From Acidobacteriota bacterium (GTDB lineage: Bacteria > Acidobacteriota > Terriglobia > Acidiferrales > UBA7541), in assembly GCA_013289955.1 (NCBI GenBank), contig JABCYZ010000012.1, positions 98,400 through 162,399 of the forward strand: 64,000 bases of DNA, read 5' to 3'. The notes beneath the pieces were generated by a model. It did not search any database and was not told where the DNA came from. It was given only the letters and a program-made list of their open reading frames with translations. The position numbers were made by a program, and so were the translations under genes. This document shows positions 54,805-63,658 of the stretch, one piece after another (position 1 is the stretch's first letter; each line of letters begins with the position of its first letter).

Positions 54805-54851
54805 ACGTGCCTCGGGAAACAACGCGCGCCAGGGCGGACCTTCGTCTGGAA

Positions 54852-55532
54852 ATGACTAATGCCTACAGCACGCGCAACTGGCCTCGCCTCATCCGCCGGA
54901 TAATGCTCACGTCGCTCGCGCTGGGGATCTGGTTCTGGACACAGTCGCTGATAGCGCGGCGCGCCGCACCTCTTTCTGGCGTCGGCGACGGGCTTCACAC
55001 ACTGACAGCCGGGCTCAATTCCTATTTCTATCATTCGCCCGTTGCCGCGAACGCGCTTTTGATTCTCAGCTCAGCCTTGATTGACGGCCTGGGGCTGTTT
55101 TTGCTCGCCCGCTGGCTTTTTGGTCCGAGCGTGCGGCCTTTCTTGGGACTTGTGCTGTTGCTCGGATTGCGGCAAATCCTTGAAGCGCTCTGCGCGCTCC
55201 CCGCCCCACCGAATATGATCTGGCACTACCCTGGGTTCCCCTCGTTGCTGGTTACCTACAACGTGGGCAACGATTTTTTCTTCTCGGGCCACACCGCCAT
55301 AGCCGTTTTTGGAGGGATCGAGCTGGCGCGCCTCGGCAAGCGATGGCTCGCGATCGTGGCTGTGGCGATTGTTCTCTTTGAGATTGCCACCGTGATCATC
55401 CTGCGCGCGCACTACACGATGGACGTTTTTGCCGGCATCCTCGCAGCACTTTCTGTCGCGCAGTTTTCGACCAGAGTTTCGCCCCGGATCGACACTTGGT
55501 TATCGCTTGCGCAATCCCCGCGCCGTCCCTGA
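54852..55532 (+). CDS. PAP2/sphingomyelin-synthase-like membrane protein
   Basis: A 226-residue polytopic protein. Two catalytic-type motifs are visible: NDFFFSGHTAIAVFGG (~residue 147) and ILRAHYTMDVFAGIL (~188), the SGHT/HYTxDV pair used by sphingomyelin synthases and PAP2-like phosphotransferases. About six hydrophobic helices surround them. It could transfer a phospho-head-group between lipids or hydrolyse a lipid phosphate. The open frame extends back into the Aas gene, but ATG 54852 fits; a GTG at 54807 is possible. It lies 47 bases after the Aas fusion, so both probably act on membrane lipids. Confidence 0.78.
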   Translation: MTNAYSTRNWPRLIRRIMLTSLALGIWFWTQSLIARRAAPLSGVGDGLHTLTAGLNSYFYHSPVAANALLILSSALIDGLGLFLLARWLFGPSVRPFLGLVLLLGLRQILEALCALPAPPNMIWHYPGFPSLLVTYNVGNDFFFSGHTAIAVFGGIELARLGKRWLAIVAVAIVLFEIATVIILRAHYTMDVFAGILAALSVAQFSTRVSPRIDTWLSLAQSPRRP

Positions 55533-55547
55533 TGGGTCTGTCTTCCG

Positions 55548-58196
55548 CTACTCATATCGCAGGGCGACCATGGGATCGACGCGCATGGCCCGCCGCGCGG
55601 GGACGTAGCAGGCCGCGAGCGCCACAACCGTCAGCAGCGCCGCTACAGAAAGGAATGTCAGCGGGTCCCTGGCGCTTACGCCGAACAGAAGACTGGCCAT
55701 CAGCCGGGTCAATCCCGCCGCGGCGGCGATACCAAGCAGAACGCCGATGAGCGTCATTTTCATGCCGTCGCCCAGGATCATGCGAAGTACATCGGTGCGA
55801 TTGGCACCCAGGGCCACGCGAATGCCAATTTCCTGCGTCCTCTGTCCAACCAGATAGGAAATGACGCCGTAAATTCCCATCGAGGCAAGCACCAGCGCGA
55901 ATACCGCGAAAATGCCAAGCACCGCCATCGAAAACCGCTGCGATGCGAGCGAATCGGAAATAATAGAATCCATCGTTTGCGTCTTGGACATCACGTGCTC
56001 GTCGCTGATCCCCCGGACGGCTGCCCGCAGCGAATCGCCGATGGCCGTAGCCCTGGGATCGAAGCGCAGCATCATCCCCGTTCCACTCCACGAAAGAACC
56101 ATGGCCTGGTCCGGCAGCTGCATGTACGGAAAATATAGCTCCGCACGGAGCGACTCCTTGTCGTCGGAATCGAGGCCCCATTGGTTGACGTGCGGGACGA
56201 TACCCACGATTTCGGCGCGTCCGCCCTTGTTGTCGAGAACAATGTGCTGTCCGATGGGATCCTCGTCTCCGAAGTATTTTCGCCGGAAGACGTCGTCGAC
56301 CACGACGACATGGGAAGATTTTTCATTGTCCTGGGCTGTAAAGAATCTTCCTCGCTCGAGCGGGACGCCCATCACTTTCAGATAGTCCTCTTCGACCACA
56401 TAGCTGAGCGACCAGTTCATGTCGTTGTCGGTAGCCGGTTTGGGCTTTCCCTCTATCCAGAAGAGATCTTCATCGTCGCTGCTCAAAGGCACCGCCGCCC
56501 AGGAAAGCGACAATGCTTCGACTCCGGGAACAGCCCTCAACTGCTGATCCACATTGCGCAGAGCTGCCCGTATTCCGTCGGCGCTAGCGTTGCGCATCGA
56601 GGGCGGCAGAGCCACGCCGAAGGTCAGAACGCCGTGAGAATTAAATCCGGGGCTGACGTTCCAGAGCGCAGTCAGGCTGCGGACCATGAGCCCCGCCAGG
56701 ACCAGTAACACGAGGGCCATGGCCATTTCGACGACGACAAGTGTTCCCTGGGCCCGGTGCCGGGTGCCGCTCTCGCCTCGCCCTCCTTCTTTCAGCGTGT
56801 CGTGCAGATTCGGCGTCCTCGTTTTCAGCGCTGGCGCCAGCCCAAAGAAGATGCCGCAGCCGAAAGTAATGATCAGGGTGAAAAGCAGCGCGCGTCCATC
56901 CAGGTGGACCTCGCTTGCCCGCGGGAGTCCGGCCGCCAACCCCCCGATGGCAGCTCGCGTGCCCCAGGCCGCCAGCAACAGGCCGAGCGCTCCTCCAGTC
57001 ACTGCGAGCAGCAGACTTTCGGTGAGAAGCTGGCGCACCAGCCTGCCTTGTCCTGCCCCCAGCGCCGCGCGAATCGCGAATTCGCGCGACCGCGCTGCGG
57101 CACGCGCAAGCATCAGATTGGCCACGTTTACGCAGGCGATCAGCAAAACAAATCCGACGGCTGCCAGCAGCACAAACAGAAGCACGCTGACTCCGCCGAC
57201 CAGTGTTTGCTTCAGCGGCCGGAGGAACGCCCCGATTCCGGTGTCCGTATCCGGATACGCAGCGGCAAGGTTGCTCGAGACCCGCGCCATGTCCGCGCGC
57301 GCTTCGTCGATCGTCACTCCCGGTTTCATCCGGCCGACGCCATGAAATCCAAGACCAGCTCCGCGTGAAGGAAGAAGCGGATTGCCCCATTGCCCGACGG
57401 GAACGTAAACGTCAACGTCGCGAAAGTTTCCGGAAAGATCGAAACTCAGAGGAACCACGCCGACGATGGCGTAGCTCATGCCGTCCAGATCGAGGATTTT
57501 TCCGAGAGCGGCGGGCGAAGCATGGAACTTCCGCTTCCACAAGCTCTCGCTGATGATGGCGATCGGAGCGGCGCCGATGTCGTCTTCGCCCGGCAGAAAG
57601 GTGCGCCCAAGCACCGGAACCACGCCAACTACGTCCAAAAATTCCGACGAGATGAAGCGCGCCTGCAGCCGCTCTGCTTCACCGAGGCCCGTAAGGTTAA
57701 AGCTGTAGCTGCGATAGACGCCCATCGAGGAAAAAGTGCGATTCTCTCTCCGCCAGTCGCGAAAATTCGGAAAGGAGATAGATCCGCTCGCGAAGTTAGG
57801 TTTGCTCTCCGCCAGCCAGAGGAGCTCTTCCGGATGCGGGTACGGCAGGGGCTTCAGCAGCACGCCATTCACCACCGAAAACAGCGCCGTATTGGCCCCG
57901 ATTCCCAGCGCCAGCGTCAGTATCGCCACGGCCGCAAATCCAGGTGACTTGGCAAGCATCCGCAAACCGTAGCGCAAGTCCTCGATGAGCCGTTCGAGAG
58001 AAGCCCAGCCCCACATTTCCCGCGTGACCTCCTTGATCAGGCCGATGTTGCCAAACTCCCTGAGCGCCGCGCCGCGCGCCTGGCGGGGCGTTTCGCCGCG
58101 GTCCGTGCGGTCCCGCGCCGCCATCTGCAGATGGCTTTGAAGTTCTTCGTCCAATTCGCGTTCACGTTTTTGACGATGCCAGAAGGAAAATGTCAC
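55548..58196 (-). CDS. MacB/FtsX-type orphan permease (ADOP) coupled to PadR
   Basis: An 882-residue permease with a cytosolic N-terminal extension (residues ~1-70, MTFSFWHRQKRERELDEEL) that is characteristic of acidobacterial duplicated orphan permeases. Two MacB/FtsX repeats follow (GFAAVAILTLALGIGANTAL; and a C-terminal YGVISYLVGQRTQEIGIRV). No ABC ATPase adjoins it. The GTG start overlaps the padR stop as GTGA, so the two are translationally coupled. PadR control suggests response to a small molecule. Substrate unknown; MacB relatives export peptides or lipoproteins. Confidence 0.9.
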   Translation of the reverse strand: MTFSFWHRQKRERELDEELQSHLQMAARDRTDRGETPRQARGAALREFGNIGLIKEVTREMWGWASLERLIEDLRYGLRMLAKSPGFAAVAILTLALGIGANTALFSVVNGVLLKPLPYPHPEELLWLAESKPNFASGSISFPNFRDWRRENRTFSSMGVYRSYSFNLTGLGEAERLQARFISSEFLDVVGVVPVLGRTFLPGEDDIGAAPIAIISESLWKRKFHASPAALGKILDLDGMSYAIVGVVPLSFDLSGNFRDVDVYVPVGQWGNPLLPSRGAGLGFHGVGRMKPGVTIDEARADMARVSSNLAAAYPDTDTGIGAFLRPLKQTLVGGVSVLLFVLLAAVGFVLLIACVNVANLMLARAAARSREFAIRAALGAGQGRLVRQLLTESLLLAVTGGALGLLLAAWGTRAAIGGLAAGLPRASEVHLDGRALLFTLIITFGCGIFFGLAPALKTRTPNLHDTLKEGGRGESGTRHRAQGTLVVVEMAMALVLLVLAGLMVRSLTALWNVSPGFNSHGVLTFGVALPPSMRNASADGIRAALRNVDQQLRAVPGVEALSLSWAAVPLSSDDEDLFWIEGKPKPATDNDMNWSLSYVVEEDYLKVMGVPLERGRFFTAQDNEKSSHVVVVDDVFRRKYFGDEDPIGQHIVLDNKGGRAEIVGIVPHVNQWGLDSDDKESLRAELYFPYMQLPDQAMVLSWSGTGMMLRFDPRATAIGDSLRAAVRGISDEHVMSKTQTMDSIISDSLASQRFSMAVLGIFAVFALVLASMGIYGVISYLVGQRTQEIGIRVALGANRTDVLRMILGDGMKMTLIGVLLGIAAAAGLTRLMASLLFGVSARDPLTFLSVAALLTVVALAACYVPARRAMRVDPMVALRYE

Positions 58197-58552
58197 GCTT
58201 CGCTCTCCCTTTTGCCGGGATTCAGCACGCCGGCAATGGCCTCTGAAACCTGCGCCCAGCGCGAGCGCTCGGACTCCAGTTGCTTTTTGCCTTTGGCCGT
58301 CAGCCGGTAGACCCGGACGCGCTGTTTGTTTTCAGAGACTCGCCAGTCCGCAGAGATCCATTTCTGCCGCTCGAGCCGATGCAGCGCGGGATAGAGCGAG
58401 CCGGTGTCCACCTGCAAAATATCGCCCGAGTGCAGACGAATCGCCTGGCTGATGCCGTAACCGTGCCGCGGTCCCCAACGCAGGGTTTCGAGGACGAGCA
58501 AGTCCAGCGTCCCCTGGAGCAGCTCGATGCGGTTTTGGTAGCGTGGACTCAT
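58193..58552 (-). CDS. PadR-family transcriptional repressor
   Basis: A 119-residue winged-helix repressor with the PadR pattern: ELLQGTLDLLVLETLRWGP, HGYGISQAIRLHSGD, and the wing with TGSLYPALHRLERQKWI. It is expected to bind DNA as a dimer and be released by a ligand. The frame continues upstream to 58609, but that part overlaps the tandem palindromic operator, so ATG 58552 is the likely start. It overlaps the permease gene by four bases (GTGA) and probably represses its own operon. Confidence 0.9.
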   Translation of the reverse strand: MSPRYQNRIELLQGTLDLLVLETLRWGPRHGYGISQAIRLHSGDILQVDTGSLYPALHRLERQKWISADWRVSENKQRVRVYRLTAKGKKQLESERSRWAQVSEAIAGVLNPGKRESEA

Positions 58553-58565
58553 CTTCGGTTCAGGC

Positions 58566-58604
58566 TGTAGATGTTCTACACCCACTGCATGTAGAATGTC
58601 TACC
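58566..58604 (-). promoter_or_regulatory. Tandem palindromic operator upstream of padR
   Basis: Two dyads of the form TGTAGA-N3-TCTACA lie immediately upstream of padR. The first (58566-58580) is perfect; the second (58590-58604) differs only in the last base. The centres are 24 bases apart, a little over two helical turns, ideal for two dimers on one DNA face. Probable PadR autoregulatory site. Confidence 0.65.
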
Positions 58605-58896
58605 TCCATTCACAAAGCAATTCCGAAGCCGCTCGGAGAGGACAGCTAAGTGCCTGACGCTAAAACCCTTGGGCGAGACCGCCGGGCTCTCGGTAGCCCC
58701 CCGGGTGGCCGGTCCCGGGACGGAGTGTCCTGAAACCGGCCACCCGTCTCCTTGTCCAGGCGGCAGTGAGCGTATGGCCTCGGCCAAGTGATTACTGCCT
58801 TTCCGCATCTTTACTCTTGGTTCGCTCGCCCGAGTAATCCGATTGTGGAGCTTTCTCGCCGGTGCTACGGTTTGAGGTACTTGGTGGTGAAAAAAT
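58605..58896. other. Intergenic region with long hairpin
   Basis: The divergent gap between padR and the sugar-binding-protein gene is 344 bases in all (58553-58896). Its left end holds the tandem operator listed separately; this entry covers the rest. It has no credible coding sequence. Its main feature is the perfect 12-base inverted repeat listed next. Promoters for both flanking genes must lie here, but none is clear enough to call. Confidence 0.45.
58702..58746. repeat. 45-base imperfect palindrome (REP-like hairpin)
   Basis: cgggtggccggt (58702-58713) pairs perfectly with accggccacccg (58735-58746), and the 21-base loop contains its own ggac/gtcc stem. No T-run follows. It may be a mobile REP-type element, a transcript-stabilising hairpin or a protein-binding site; no second copy was noticed in the window. 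Confidence 0.5.
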
Positions 58897-59955
58897 ATGC
58901 AGCGTTTGCAGCGTAGATTCCTGCTCTCCCTAGGGATGATCGCGCTCTCGGTCTCTCTCGGGGGCCCGGTAAAAGGGCAAACTCCCGCAGGCCAGATCGC
59001 TCCGCTAAAAATCGGTTACCTGATGGATTCTCTGAAGGTTGAGCGCTGGCAAACCGATCTCGACACCTTCCAGAAGCGCGCGAAGGAGCTAGGCGCGGAA
59101 GTGCTGGTGGAAACAGCCGAGGGTGACGATCAACTGCAGTTGCAACAATCCCAAAAGTTGATGGATTCCGGCGCGAAAGTACTCGTCCTCGTCCCGCACG
59201 ATACGGACAAAGCTGTGCGCATCGTGAACGCAGCAAAGGCCCGCCATATACCGGTACTGTGCTACGAACGCCTGGTGCCGAACAGCGACATTGATTTCTT
59301 TGTTGGCACCAACGCCGAAGTGATTGGCGAACTGCAGTCCTCCACCCTGGCGCGGCTTGCTCCGAAAGGGAACTATGTTCTGATCGGGGGCTCCCCGTCG
59401 GACAGCAATTCGAAAGTCCTGCGCGACGGACAGATGCACGCTCTAGAAGCGTTCATCAAGCGCGGCGATATAAAAATAGTCGGCGACGGTTGGGCCAAGG
59501 ATTGGGATCCGGCCGAAGCTTACGCCATCATGTCCAGGGCCATCGATGCCACCAAAGGCGATCTTACCGCTGTAGTCGCTTCGAATGACGGCACTGCGGG
59601 AGGCGCTATCCAGGCGTTAGAGGAGCACAAACTCGCCGGCAAGGTGCTGGTCTCGGGTCAGGATGCGGACCTCGCCGCCATCATTCGGATACTGGACGGC
59701 ACGCAGACCATGACCGTCTATAAACCCATCGGATTGCAGGCGAGATCGGCTGCCGAAGCTGCCGTCAGTTTGGCCGCCGGCACACCCGTCAAGAATGCGG
59801 TTTTGATTGCGAATGGAACGAAAACGATCCAGGCCATCTTTCTGAGCCCGGTAGTCGTCACCAAGGACAATGTGAAGCAAACGGTCATCAAGGACGGCTT
59901 CCAAAACCTGGAAACCATCCAGAAAAGTTTACCGAAGGAAAAATGGCCGAATTGA
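58897..59955 (+). CDS. Periplasmic sugar-binding protein, XylF-like
   Basis: A 352-residue exported binding protein with a signal peptide ending near GGPVKGQ. The two-lobed periplasmic-binding fold shows KIGYLMDSLKVERWQTD, DSGAKVLVLVPHDTDKAV, the hinge-side GTNAEVIGE and DLTAVVASNDGTAGGA, which together resemble D-xylose-binding XylF. It would deliver a pentose or related sugar to an ABC importer. No permease or ATPase genes are adjacent, so its transporter must lie elsewhere. The ATG follows a GGTGG-like SD. Ligand assignment is tentative. Confidence 0.88.
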   Translation: MQRLQRRFLLSLGMIALSVSLGGPVKGQTPAGQIAPLKIGYLMDSLKVERWQTDLDTFQKRAKELGAEVLVETAEGDDQLQLQQSQKLMDSGAKVLVLVPHDTDKAVRIVNAAKARHIPVLCYERLVPNSDIDFFVGTNAEVIGELQSSTLARLAPKGNYVLIGGSPSDSNSKVLRDGQMHALEAFIKRGDIKIVGDGWAKDWDPAEAYAIMSRAIDATKGDLTAVVASNDGTAGGAIQALEEHKLAGKVLVSGQDADLAAIIRILDGTQTMTVYKPIGLQARSAAEAAVSLAAGTPVKNAVLIANGTKTIQAIFLSPVVVTKDNVKQTVIKDGFQNLETIQKSLPKEKWPN

Positions 59956-60071
59956 GATTCGTCCGGGGAACCCCGGTAGGCGCTCTCTCGGAACGGCCGT
60001 CGACAGAGAGCCCCAAACCAACACAAGGTTTTATCGCGCGCCCCGTGTCCTGAGGGGCCTCGCCAGACCAA

Positions 60072-60425
60072 TTAAAATTTCACGCCCCAGAACGACGGGT
60101 CCGGCTTGATCAGCTCGAGGCCGACGTCCCAGGCTTCGTGATCGCGCCATACCACTTGCGCTTCCGCCGTGCGTCCGCTCTTGGAATGGATAAGACGCAC
60201 GCGCTTCCTGAGGGGAAGTCCCGCTCCCACTACAGCCAAACAGCCGGACTTGCTTATGTCGACGGTCACGCCATTCGCCTGCTGCCGTTCGGCGCCTTCT
60301 TCCCATTCGACCTGGAACTTCACACGAGAGACGATACGCCTGTGGCTGCGCAATTTCTCCCATCTCTCCTCAAAAGCCTTGCCTTCGGGGATGCTGACGG
60401 TATTTAGAACGGTTTCGGTGGCCAT
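60072..60425 (-). CDS. PilZ-domain protein (second copy)
   Basis: A 117-residue protein that is essentially a single PilZ domain. The RxxxR motif is in SHRRIVSRVKFQ and the DxSxxG motif is intact as VDISKSGCLAVV, followed by a VVWRDHEAWDVGLELI strand set. It should bind c-di-GMP more canonically than the PilZ protein at 16.8-17.3 kb. It stands alone between the sugar-binding protein and the aminotransferase gene. Its effector output is unknown. Confidence 0.85.
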   Translation of the reverse strand: MATETVLNTVSIPEGKAFEERWEKLRSHRRIVSRVKFQVEWEEGAERQQANGVTVDISKSGCLAVVGAGLPLRKRVRLIHSKSGRTAEAQVVWRDHEAWDVGLELIKPDPSFWGVKF

Positions 60426-60819
60426 GCCTGCCTCGCAGCGTGTGGGGTTTTCCTACTTGGCCGGGTACAGCAAAAGACAAAGTATTTCTCCGGACGGTCA
60501 CAGTCAATAGTACTTGCTGCATTTTTTTCATCGGGCGAACGCGTGTACGTGCACGGGTTGGCGCGCCCGTCGGATTCCCGGCAGCCCTCTTAATCGATTG
60601 CATGTAAAGACGTTAGCTTGCTTTAGCGGGAGGTAATGCCGCGTTCCTTCTCCTTTTCTTCCCTGTCTTTTTTGCAGAAACGCCCTCAGGACGATTGGCT
60701 CAGACAGATACTCTCCAGCAAGAAATTCGATCGAAAAAGGAGACGCGGGAACCGGGGAACGTGATAGCTTGTGTCGAGTCTTCTCGAGAATGTGCGCATC
60801 ACAATCTGGAGGTAATATC
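60426..60819. other. 394-base divergent intergenic region
   Basis: Separates the leftward PilZ gene from the rightward Tat-signal aminotransferase gene. No protein-coding feature or tRNA is visible. A near-palindromic cgtgtacgtgcacg element (about 60542-60555) and a pyrimidine-rich tract (about 60647-60675) stand out but cannot be assigned. The right end carries a clean GGAGGT ribosome binding site for the aminotransferase. Confidence 0.45.
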
Positions 60820-62025
60820 ATGTCGATGGAAGAAAACCCCGCCTGTCGTTCCCGCCGTTCCTTCCTGCAAGTCTCGGCAGCCGCAGCCGCGGTGGCCGTG
60901 GGATATCGCATCGTCACTGAGCCGATGCTTGCAAATGCCGCCTCCGTTGCTTATCCCAAAGACGCGGTGCTCATTAATGCCAACGAGAACCCGCTCGGCC
61001 CCTGCGGTGTGGCTTGCGGCGCCATCAATGAGGTCGCTACCCAGGGCGGCCGCTACTCGGATTGGATGACCACGGATCTCATCAAGACTTTCGCGGCCGC
61101 CGAAGGGCTCAAGCCCCAGTACATACGCGCGTTTCCCGGTTCGAGCGGTCCGTTGCACTTCTCCGTACTCGCCTTTACGTCTCCCGCGAAAAGCTACGTC
61201 ACTGCCGACCCCGGCTATGAAGCCGGTGCGCATGCCGCAAAAATCGCGGGCGCTCGCGTCGTGAATGTGCCGCTGACCAAAACCTATTCGCATGACGTCC
61301 GAGCCATGCTCGCGGCAGCTCCGGATGCCGGTATGTTTTATATTTGCACGCCCAACAACCCCACCGGCACGCTCACCAGCCATTCCGACATCGAATATCT
61401 GCTGGCCAACAAACCAAAGGATTCCATCCTTCTGGTCGACGAGGCTTACATCCATTTTTCTGACGCTTCTACGGCACTCGATCTCGTGAAAGCGGATCGA
61501 GACATAATCGTTCTCCGCACCTTCTCCAAAATCTACGGCATGGCTGGACTGCGCTGCGGTTTTGCAATGGCAAGGCCCGATCTTCTTGAAAAGATGGGCG
61601 CGTTCTCTGGCTGGAGCGCCATGCCCATCACAGCCGTGGCCGCCGCATCCGCCAGCTTAAAGGATCCGCAACTCGTCCCCGATCGCAAGCACATCAATAC
61701 GACCATCCGCGAAGCGACGTTCGAGTGGCTCTCAGCGAACGGTTATTCCTTCGTTCCGTCACAATCGAACTGCTTCATGCTCGATACCAAGCGCCCGGGG
61801 AAAGATGTCATCGCCGCCATGGCCGCGCAAAATGTCTTCATCGGCCGCCCTTGGCCTGTCTGGCCCACTCACGTTCGCATCACCGTCGGCACACCATCCG
61901 AAATGGAGCGCTTCCAGACTGCTTTCGATCACGTGATGAAGAACCCGTCCGCGGCGCTCGCGCCGGCTTCGCCGCTCCCCATTTCCCGTAACCTGGACGG
62001 CTTGCACATTCCCGCGGGACTCTAG
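60820..62025 (+). CDS. Tat-signal histidinol-phosphate-aminotransferase-like PLP enzyme
   Basis: A 401-residue fold-type I aminotransferase, most like HisC. The N-terminus is a twin-arginine export signal (SRRSFLQVSAAAAAVAVG), so it should be exported folded with its cofactor. PLP-site features are clear: INANENPLGPC, the YICTPNNPTGT turn, LVDEAYIHF and the Schiff-base Lys in RTFSKIYGMAGLRCGF (~residue 237). ATG 60820 follows GGAGGT at seven bases. Most HisC enzymes are cytoplasmic, so the role here is more likely periplasmic amino-acid turnover. No his genes adjoin it. Confidence 0.88.
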   Translation: MSMEENPACRSRRSFLQVSAAAAAVAVGYRIVTEPMLANAASVAYPKDAVLINANENPLGPCGVACGAINEVATQGGRYSDWMTTDLIKTFAAAEGLKPQYIRAFPGSSGPLHFSVLAFTSPAKSYVTADPGYEAGAHAAKIAGARVVNVPLTKTYSHDVRAMLAAAPDAGMFYICTPNNPTGTLTSHSDIEYLLANKPKDSILLVDEAYIHFSDASTALDLVKADRDIIVLRTFSKIYGMAGLRCGFAMARPDLLEKMGAFSGWSAMPITAVAAASASLKDPQLVPDRKHINTTIREATFEWLSANGYSFVPSQSNCFMLDTKRPGKDVIAAMAAQNVFIGRPWPVWPTHVRITVGTPSEMERFQTAFDHVMKNPSAALAPASPLPISRNLDGLHIPAGL

Positions 62026-62048
62026 ACTCTTTTCACTCGCGGGCGGAA

Positions 62049-63419
62049 CTACTGGCCGCCGCCATCCTCCAGAACCGCATTCACTTCCGGCGGCCCCGGC
62101 ACGATGCCGAGGTTTACGTAAATCGGGCGGATGACTTTGCGCAGGGCCTTCAACTGCGTCAAGAACCAGATCGCGCCCGCGAGGCAGGATGCGCCGCTAA
62201 CCATCACCGTATTCGCCGCCCCGATCCTGCTGGCGAGTGTTCCCGCCAGCAAGCTTCCGAATGGCGCCATGCCCACAAAGGCGGCCGTATAGTAGCTCAT
62301 CACGCGCCCGCGCTTGCTCTCTTCGACAATCGTTTGAATGACGGTGTTGCTGGCGGCCGCTTCCTGCATCAGGCCAAATCCGCAAAACAGCAGCACGCCG
62401 AGCGACAACCAGTAATTTCTCGACAAACCGAAAAGTATCAGTCCCACTCCGAGCATGCCGGCCGATATCGGCATCATCCTGAGCAATCCTCGCGCGCTCG
62501 GACGCAAGGCCAGAGAGTAGGCCGATGCGAGCGCTCCCACGCCAACGGCTCCCATCAGGAATCCGTAGGTATGCGGCCCTCCTTTCAAAATCTTCAATGC
62601 AAAGACCGGCATGAGAACGGTGAATGGCCAGCCCATCAGACTGATCACCGCAAAGAGCGAAAGAATCGTCCGGATGGGAACGGAGCCGGCCACGTACGTC
62701 CAGCCCTCTTTAAGCTGGTGAAACATGGAAGACGTTCGGTGAGGGGCCATCAGCGGTTTCAGCCGCATCAGGAGCAAGGAAGCAATCACGGGAAGGTAGC
62801 TGAGCCCGTCGATCAGAAAACAATAACCGGTGCCGAAGAGCGCGATCACTCCGCCGGCAAGCGACGGGCCAAGGAGCCGCGCCAAATTGACCATCGAGGA
62901 ATTCAGTGCGATCGCGTTTCCTAAATCGTTCTTGTCCTCCACCATTTCGACGAGGAAAGCCTGCCGCCCGGGCATGTCGAACGCGTTGATCAATCCCTGA
63001 AACGCACTGAGCCCGATGATCTCTTGAATGTTGATGCGCCCGCTGAGCGTCAGTACCGCCAGCGCCAGCGATTCGACCATCGCGAGAACCTGCGTGGCTA
63101 CCAGCAGCCGCCGACGGTCCAAGCGGTCAACCCATACGCCCGCAAATGGCGCCACCAGAAACGTGGGAATCTGTCCCGCAAACCCGACCACCCCCAGCAG
63201 CAAAGCCGAGCCGGTTAGCTGATACACGAGCCAGCTCGTGGCAATCCGCGTCATCCAGGTGCCAATCAGCGAAATGCTCTGTCCTGTAAAGAAAAGCCGG
63301 AAATTTCGATGCCGCAGCGCCCGCCAAATCCGCGAAGCCCTGGAATCGCCCGCCGGAGCGCCGCCTGTTTCGCTGGATGGTGTGCTCAGATATCCGCCCT
63401 TGCCGTTTCTTGAGCGCAA
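62049..63419 (-). CDS. MFS-type exporter (MFS_3/EntS-like)
   Basis: A 456-residue transporter with about twelve hydrophobic helices and the first-loop motif WVDRLDRRRLLVATQ of the MFS_3 group (macrolide/siderophore exporters and uncharacterised relatives). It begins RIWRALRHRNFRLFFTGQS, a typical start for this group. The only available start is TTG at 63419, with a weak AAGGGG nearby, so the exact N-terminus is uncertain. It lies just downstream of the rRNA operon terminator and is convergent with the aminotransferase gene. Substrate unknown. Confidence 0.88.
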   Translation of the reverse strand: MRSRNGKGGYLSTPSSETGGAPAGDSRASRIWRALRHRNFRLFFTGQSISLIGTWMTRIATSWLVYQLTGSALLLGVVGFAGQIPTFLVAPFAGVWVDRLDRRRLLVATQVLAMVESLALAVLTLSGRINIQEIIGLSAFQGLINAFDMPGRQAFLVEMVEDKNDLGNAIALNSSMVNLARLLGPSLAGGVIALFGTGYCFLIDGLSYLPVIASLLLMRLKPLMAPHRTSSMFHQLKEGWTYVAGSVPIRTILSLFAVISLMGWPFTVLMPVFALKILKGGPHTYGFLMGAVGVGALASAYSLALRPSARGLLRMMPISAGMLGVGLILFGLSRNYWLSLGVLLFCGFGLMQEAAASNTVIQTIVEESKRGRVMSYYTAAFVGMAPFGSLLAGTLASRIGAANTVMVSGASCLAGAIWFLTQLKALRKVIRPIYVNLGIVPGPPEVNAVLEDGGGQ

Positions 63420-63496
63420 AGCCCCTTGCCGTTTGGATGAGGAGAAGTTTCGCCGGGGCCCGGCAACGAAGCTGCGCCGAAGGGTGCGTCCAAAAC

Positions 63497-63526
63497 AAAA
63501 AAGCCGTCCTGATTGCTCAGAACGGC
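63497..63526 (-). terminator. Rho-independent terminator of the rRNA operon
   Basis: On the minus strand GCCGTTCTGA pairs with TCAGGACGGC (63503-63526, one G-U pair, four-base loop) and is followed by six T residues (63502-63497). It sits 15 bases past the 5S rRNA 3' end and stops the operon before the MFS gene. Confidence 0.85.
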
Positions 63527-63540
63527 CCTTTCGATTTTAA

Positions 63541-63658
<118 letters not shown>

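Noticed and set aside
52912..54822. 636-residue antisense open frame in the Aas fusion
   Set aside because: Same artefact; the sense protein is a recognisable three-domain enzyme.
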